Origin: Zymoseptoria tritici IPO323
Taxonomy: Eukaryota; Ascomycota; Dothideomycetes; Mycosphaerellales; Mycosphaerellaceae
Assembly: GCF_000219625.1 (NCBI RefSeq)
Contig: NC_018213.1
Coordinates: 1,606,055 to 1,670,054, forward strand
Direction: 5' to 3'
DNA length: 64,000 nt
The notes under the pieces are model-generated. The model ran no database searches. It was not told where the DNA came from and was given only the letters and a program-made list of their open reading frames with translations. A program made the position numbers and the translations under genes. Below are positions 58,970 through 64,000 of the stretch, one piece after another (the first letter of the stretch is position 1; each line of letters starts with the position of its first letter).

Positions 58970-60309
58970 TGGAGAGTGAATGGGAGGAGGCATAAGGTGA
59001 TTATTGTGCGCTATGACGAGAAGAAGAATGGATGGCTCGGGGGTTAGGAGAGCGGGTTGGGGAGACGATGTTTATATGCGCTGCGAGCCCAGAGGAGGTG
59101 TACGAGATGGAACATATGAATGCATAGCGCTCATTCGGCGATTCTGGCGTTTGGAGAAGCATACTTTGGGAGATTATACCCTTTCCTGAGAGCGAAGGGC
59201 TTGTACAGGCTGTAACAATAGCGAATGGAGGACGTTCAGGCGTAATGGACATGGTATCAACGACGGATCATAGTTGAAAGGAATGCGCGTCTAGACGCTG
59301 GTGCGTCTGGCCAACCCAGAACCGAGCAGAGCAGAGCAGAGCGGAAGCTGGAAGGACGCGCAGGGTGTCTGACCATTGGTTTCGAGAGAAATGATGCCGG
59401 TTTCTCTCATGGCATACGAGCAAGAGCTTCGTCTGTTGCAGTACGGAGCTCATCTACTCGACCATTGGATTCCATCAAACATATGCTTCCGTTGGCTCAC
59501 ATGTCGAGGATTTTTGATCTGTGAGATCCCAGCTCGTCTCGAGGCAAGACTCCAACTCGGCTCCTCATCCTCATGCCAGCGAAATAATTGGACGACGATA
59601 GTGTGCTGTACCATCGCCGACATGTGTGCAATGCACGATTGCGGGCGTCGTCGGGTGCTGTGGTGGTGGGTTGAAAGGTTGAAACCGAGGACCCTCCCGT
59701 CATATCGCACGAACCAAAGTTTGATAGCTCCGAGGAATGTGACATGCATTTCCCGGAGGTGAAATCCTCTCACTCTCACAACCACCAATTGTTTGCCAGT
59801 GGAGTATGTCCATGTCCACGTCCACGTCGGAGGCTGCGGTCAAATGACAACCACGACGACACATCATCTGCGACATCCACCAACCATCTGCATGATGCAT
59901 CGCGCCCCGCTGCTTCGCCGGAGACATGGCCAGCGCATCTCCACCAACTCACTCCCAATGGACGCTCCCCCCCCCGGTCAATGAGGAAATATCACCGCAT
60001 CGGCCGACCCCTGAACCACAACCACATCTACATCGACACACCCGCTCCGTCTCACTGATCACCTCTCACCTCTCACCACACAGCAGTGACACAAGCCTTT
60101 TCCCGGCTGGCCCTGCGGTGGGACCACCACTCTTTGAGTCTCTTTCTCTCTGCCTGCGCATCGCTCTCTCACTGCCGATGGCGCGCAATCGCCGGGCTCC
60201 ACGACTCACTCGCTCCTTCGCTGCTGTGTTTCACTTACTCGTTACGCCTCTACACCTATAGTTCCGACTGACTCGGTCTAGAGTCTCCAGAGTCCAGACA
60301 TCCGGGGAA
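58970..60309. other. Intergenic, no supported gene
   Basis: 1.3 kb with only short, motif-free frames. The right end (60050-60300) is rich in TC runs, typical of a fungal 5' leader for the next gene. Confidence 0.5.
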
Positions 60310-62595
60310 ATGGTAAGTCTGGTTCGGATGTTTGTCTTCTCTTCTTACCGGTTCCCTGCTCCTTGCCGAACCCTTCTCCTGCTGTGCTCACTCGCCGCAG
60401 ACCGCTCTTGCGACTGACATTCTCCTGGAACCAAACAGCCGCAAACCACAGGACGAACATCCTCGCCCGTGGCATCCAAGGTCGTCGTCTCGAGACCATT
60501 GGAGGAGGGCTCAAGACCTTCAAGCGAACGAACCCTGGCGTCGCGACGCCGAAGCAAGACTGAGAGCTCGGTGCTCCAGGAGTCAGGCCGGTCGTCCTCT
60601 GCGGTGGAGTGGGTGGACGTTGTTGAGGAAGACCCTGCTCGACGCAGGCGCACAACCAGAAGAAGAGCGGGTGCGTCGTCGAGTGGTGGTGGTCATAAAG
60701 CTCGGAGTGGGAATACAGAAGGCGACATTGGGAAGTTCTTTGGGACACGGCTTGGTCGAATTTTGGAGTCGGTTGAATCTGGCACATCCACGCGGACACC
60801 TAGCAGGACTTCTGGATCTGGGAAAGCTTCGCAAGGAAGTTCTACTCGTCGACATCGACATAGAGAGGAGACTGGTGCGAAGGATCGTCGGCCGACGAAG
60901 CACCGAGTAGGGAGTCTATCGAAACGACCCGAGCCATTGTTGAGAGTCAGTCCGTCCTTGCTATCGGTCCTGTCAGGTCTTACGGGTGTCTCGGACAGCA
61001 GTAGCAATACCACCATCACTCAGCGGTCATATTACAACCGTGAGAACCCTAGCCCTGAGGCAGGTGGAGACCACAGCGAACCCAAGACCGCTCCCACTGT
61101 CGACAACAACGACGATTCACAACTGAACGTCTTCGACTATATGGAGACCAGTGAAGACGAGGAGGACGCCCGTTCTGTGGCTTCCAGCTCGTCCACCAAG
61201 TCATCGCATGATCAACGCTCTGACGCTGGCTCGAGTGAACATCCAGGAACCCCGTCCTCTCTCTCCTCCTGTCCGTCGCCTACCACGACACGTAATGGAA
61301 GCTCTGCGGGCAGTGTGTCAGAATTGCGTCGCAAGTATGATTCGCAATTTTCTGCTTCTGCGGAGTCACCAGGGCCCGGTCCCAAGTCGAGTGGCGCCTC
61401 TATGGACAAGTCTCGGCGTATAGGCTACCAAATCCACGAAGATGGTAGTGCGGACGCCTCGAATCAATCTGCCGCTGGCTCGGATGGCAGAAGCAGTTCA
61501 TTATTGCGTTCATCTCGACATGAGGACAAATTGAGGCAACAGCGGGAAGCGATGCAGTACCACCAGTCTATTTCACAATCGCAGCAGTATGCCCAACATC
61601 CCACCCTGCCAGACTACGACCAATATCGATCATACTCGGGCTCTTCGACCGGATCTGCTGGCTCCAGTGTTCCATATCCACCCTTCACAGCAATGCAGCA
61701 CTACCACCACCCTTCAGCACCAATACCCTACCCCCATCCCGAACAGCCAGGTCATGTCGCCACCCCTGACCGCCCTCCCGCCCCGGACGCACCAGACCTA
61801 TCCAAACGCACCCTAACTGGCTACGAACTCCTCGCCCTTGAACTCTCCACCCCCACCTCCCCCATCCAACCCCTCTACCGCAAATTCTGCTACCTCAACC
61901 ACCGCATCCTCCTCCACCTTCAAGACGAACTCAGCGAAATGGAGTCTCAACTCCGCACTTTCGACGAGATCATCGCTCAGATGGAGCCCCCTACCCCCGT
62001 CGATCAGCCGCGACAACCTGCTTCCCGCCGCGCCGAGTCGGTAGGAGGAACGGAAGTGCATCACCGCCGAACGGCTCTGCTGGGGAGGATTTTCCTCAAG
62101 ACAGAGCAGTATTCTCGCGCTATGACTTCTTTTGTGGCGATGGAGAAGGAGTCGAGTCCTGCTGGGGCAGAGCAGGTGGGTAAGTATCGTGCGTGGTTGG
62201 AAGAGAGGAGGCCGATTCATGAGGTTGAGTCGAAGTTCCTGGAATTTGAGGGGGATCTCTTTCACATTAAAACTTCTCGCCAACCCGCATTAAAGGCTGC
62301 GCAAGCTGCGCAGGCTGAGCAGATCGAGATCTCTTCGCCGTCGCCTTCCATGAATGCAGTGGTGGTCTCGTGCTTACCACTCGCGCTGATGTTGCCGATT
62401 TTGCTCTTCTCGATTATTCCGACGTTTGCGGGGCGGTTGACGGTTACGTTGCTTATTGCGGGGGCTGCGTTTGTGGTGGGGACTGCGACGAGGTTGAGGG
62501 ATTTGATGGAGAGAGGTGAGTGGGTGGTTTGTGGAGGGGTTTATGTGCTGCTGATGGCGGGGGTTGCGGGTTGTGTGCCGACAAGGGGTGGGTGA
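60310..62595 (+). CDS. DUF6594 membrane protein, 719 aa, with a start-codon-only first exon
   Basis: The long frame has no ATG near its beginning and is closed upstream by TGA at 60415. An ATG at 60310-60312 is followed at once by the donor GTAAGT, and the acceptor ACAG at 60435-60438 restores frame, giving MPQTTGRTSSPVASK. Residues 1-440 are disordered (Ser/Arg/Pro, then Gln/Tyr/Pro). The DUF6594 region starts at GYELLALELSTP (about 460), continues YRKFCYLNHRILLHLQDEL and ends with hydrophobic segments (VVSCLPLALMLPILLFSII, LTVTLLIAGAAFVVGTA, VVCGGVYVLLMAGVAGC). The function of the family is unknown. The split of soluble head and C-terminal membrane anchors is typical. Confidence 0.8.
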
Positions 62596-62899
62596 TTGAG
62601 GGAATGCTGTTGCTTTATGTGCGTTGGCGTTTCGGGACTTGATACCCTTGGGAATGGAACGGTTGGAGCAGCGGTTTCACTGATTGATGAGAAGAAGCCT
62701 GGACGGCTCTGTGTTGGAAAACATCTGCGAGCAAATGCTCCTTTAGCGTCCGCAGTCTGCAATGACGAGCACCAAGAGAGCGAAACACTCGAGCATGAGG
62801 TACTTTTGACTGCGTTTTCACAACAACATCACAAACAATCACCCATCTGTCCTCGCGAACTCTACTGTCCAACGCCTCCATTACCCAAACATCCACCCC
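62596..62899. other. Short convergent intergenic region
   Basis: 304 bp between two converging genes, with nothing recognisable. Confidence 0.5.
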
Positions 62900-63604
62900 T
62901 CACTCCCCTCTCAACGGTCCCGTCTGCAAAGGATACCTCTCTCCCATCCTACCACGGCCAGCAATCATCAGCACAAATTCCAACTTTCCCAATAAGGGCC
63001 CGAACGAAACACTCACCAAATCGCCCTCTGCGTATGATCCCGCATCGCATCCCCCGTATTCGGATGCAACAACACACTCAACGGACCCCGATGAATCACC
63101 AACCAACTCACAAACGCTCCGAATTGCTGCGGTGTGAAGAGGTTCACTTCGAACATGCCCACTGGATGAGGGCCGATGGGGTGCTGGTGGAGTGGGTAGA
63201 CTCGCAACTCGGGAACTAGGAATACCTCCATCAGCGGATAAAGTAGGGGTGGGTTGGAGAGTCAGGGAGGATGTGCGTACATTCCCGCCTCACGCGTTCA
63301 TGCAACGCTTTGGCAAAACTCGTCTCCCGCTCGTCGGTGTGCAGAAAGTAAATGTGGGCGTCAAAGGCGCCGCGGTCGTCTTTGGCGAGGGGTTCGATGA
63401 ATTCGGTGTAGGCTTTGCTGAGGGTGGTGGAGGGTGGGTTTTGGAGAGATTTGCCGTCGGGGTTGCGGTCGCTGGGAGAGGGGTGTTAGCTTAGAAAGTG
63501 CTGTAAGGGAAACAGGTAGTGGTGGACGAATTTTACTCGGAGAGAGGTTCGCTGCTTTCCCAGCCTTCGAGGGGAGATGGGTATTTGTAGAGAGTTGGGT
63601 CCAT
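62900..63604 (-). CDS. DOPA 4,5-dioxygenase-like protein, 168 aa
   Basis: Four exons, 63604-63537, 63471-63281, 63215-63017 and 62948-62900, all GT-AG and in phase. The family includes fungal extradiol dioxygenases that cleave the ring of DOPA with Fe(II). Many fungal members have unknown substrates. Seen: FDAHIYFLHTDERE (first metal-side His), FPELRVYPLHQHPIGPHPVG with the His-rich core, MFEVNLFTPQQFGAF, VIHRGPLSVLLHPNTGD and a conserved tail RDHTQRAIWMGERYPL. Length equals the family's. The ATG at 63604 (AACCATGG) is preferred, although the frame stays open upstream to 63796. Confidence 0.9.
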
Positions 63605-64000
63605 GGTTTGTTGGATGGTGGAGGAGGTTTGTATGGGTTGATGTGCGCTGGAAGTTGACTGGATGCGTGCTGAGATCTGAATCAGAGAGAAGTCTTGTAT
63701 AAAGTCGTCGTATGCATTCATAAGCCGGTGTCGTTGAAATGTCGGGAACATCATTGCCCTGGATGGCGGCCCATAGTGACATTTAGGCGGATTCATCGAT
63801 TTTCAACTTTACAATAACACTACTACCACCACTATTGTCGCCAATTGCTTGTATTGTCGCCATACAGCTGCGCTAGTCACTGCGCTAGTTACTCTAATTA
63901 TCAACAATCACATGTAAGTGCGCGCTAATACGCCGTTTGGTTAGATAAGTGTCATTTTCTTCGACTCTTAAACCTCTTATTAACACCACTACTTCTACTA
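63605..64000. other. Upstream region of the dioxygenase gene to the window edge
   Basis: No gene is seen. CACTACTAC-type repeats appear near 63820 and again at the edge, and GCGCTAGT(C/T)ACT is repeated at 63870 and 63884. Confidence 0.4.

Noticed and set aside
60332..60910. 192-codon plus-strand frame
   Set aside because: Shadow of the DUF6594 gene in another frame. Splicing ATG at 60310 to the acceptor at 60400 would enter this frame, but it lacks any recognisable domain.

Overview
The window looks like a piece of a filamentous ascomycete (Pezizomycotina) chromosome, probably a Dothideomycete. Short GT-AG introns, a frequency clock gene, an XlnR-type xylanase/esterase pair and transition-only decay of repeats (the mark of repeat-induced point mutation, RIP) all point there. 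The class-level placement is inference.

Bases 1 to about 26,000 are a retrotransposon graveyard. An outer Ty1/Copia element (LTRs 1-163 and 13653-13823, read on the minus strand) is split inside gag by a complete Ty3/Gypsy chromovirus (5384-12853, minus strand, 172-bp LTRs, target duplication TAGAG). A second chromovirus (15879-22678, plus strand, 329-bp LTRs, target duplication GTTAT) sits in an older repeat-derived segment. That segment also holds degenerate minus-strand coding sequence and tandem repeats. All three elements have decayed through TAG/TAA stops at former TGG, CAG and CAA codons and are inactive. Both chromoviruses carry a short match between the LTR and the base next to the LTR edge, as expected for Tf1/sushi-type self-priming. 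The Copia element has a binding site for the 5' half of initiator-Met tRNA. Three tRNA-like relics lie in the repeats.

From about 26.5 kb the sequence is ordinary gene space. In order: a 56-aa CxxC protein (minus), a 467-aa unknown (minus), a 4.8-kb stretch without a gene, RPA1 (minus), a nine-exon LEA-like repeat protein (plus), a Zn2Cys6 transcription factor (minus), the clock gene frq (minus) with a long GATC-rich upstream region, sld2 (minus), a GH11 xylanase (minus) divergent from a CE5 acetylxylan esterase (plus), AUR1 inositol phosphorylceramide synthase (plus), mitochondrial uL11m (plus), a DUF6594 membrane protein (plus) and a DOPA 4,5-dioxygenase-like protein (minus).

The genes are mostly unrelated housekeeping functions: DNA replication (RPA1, Sld2), clock (FRQ), sphingolipids (AUR1) and mitochondrial translation (uL11m). 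The one functional unit is the divergent xylanase/esterase pair, which would act together on acetylated xylan. I reconstructed exons by eye from splice sites, reading phase and family conservation. No database search was possible.
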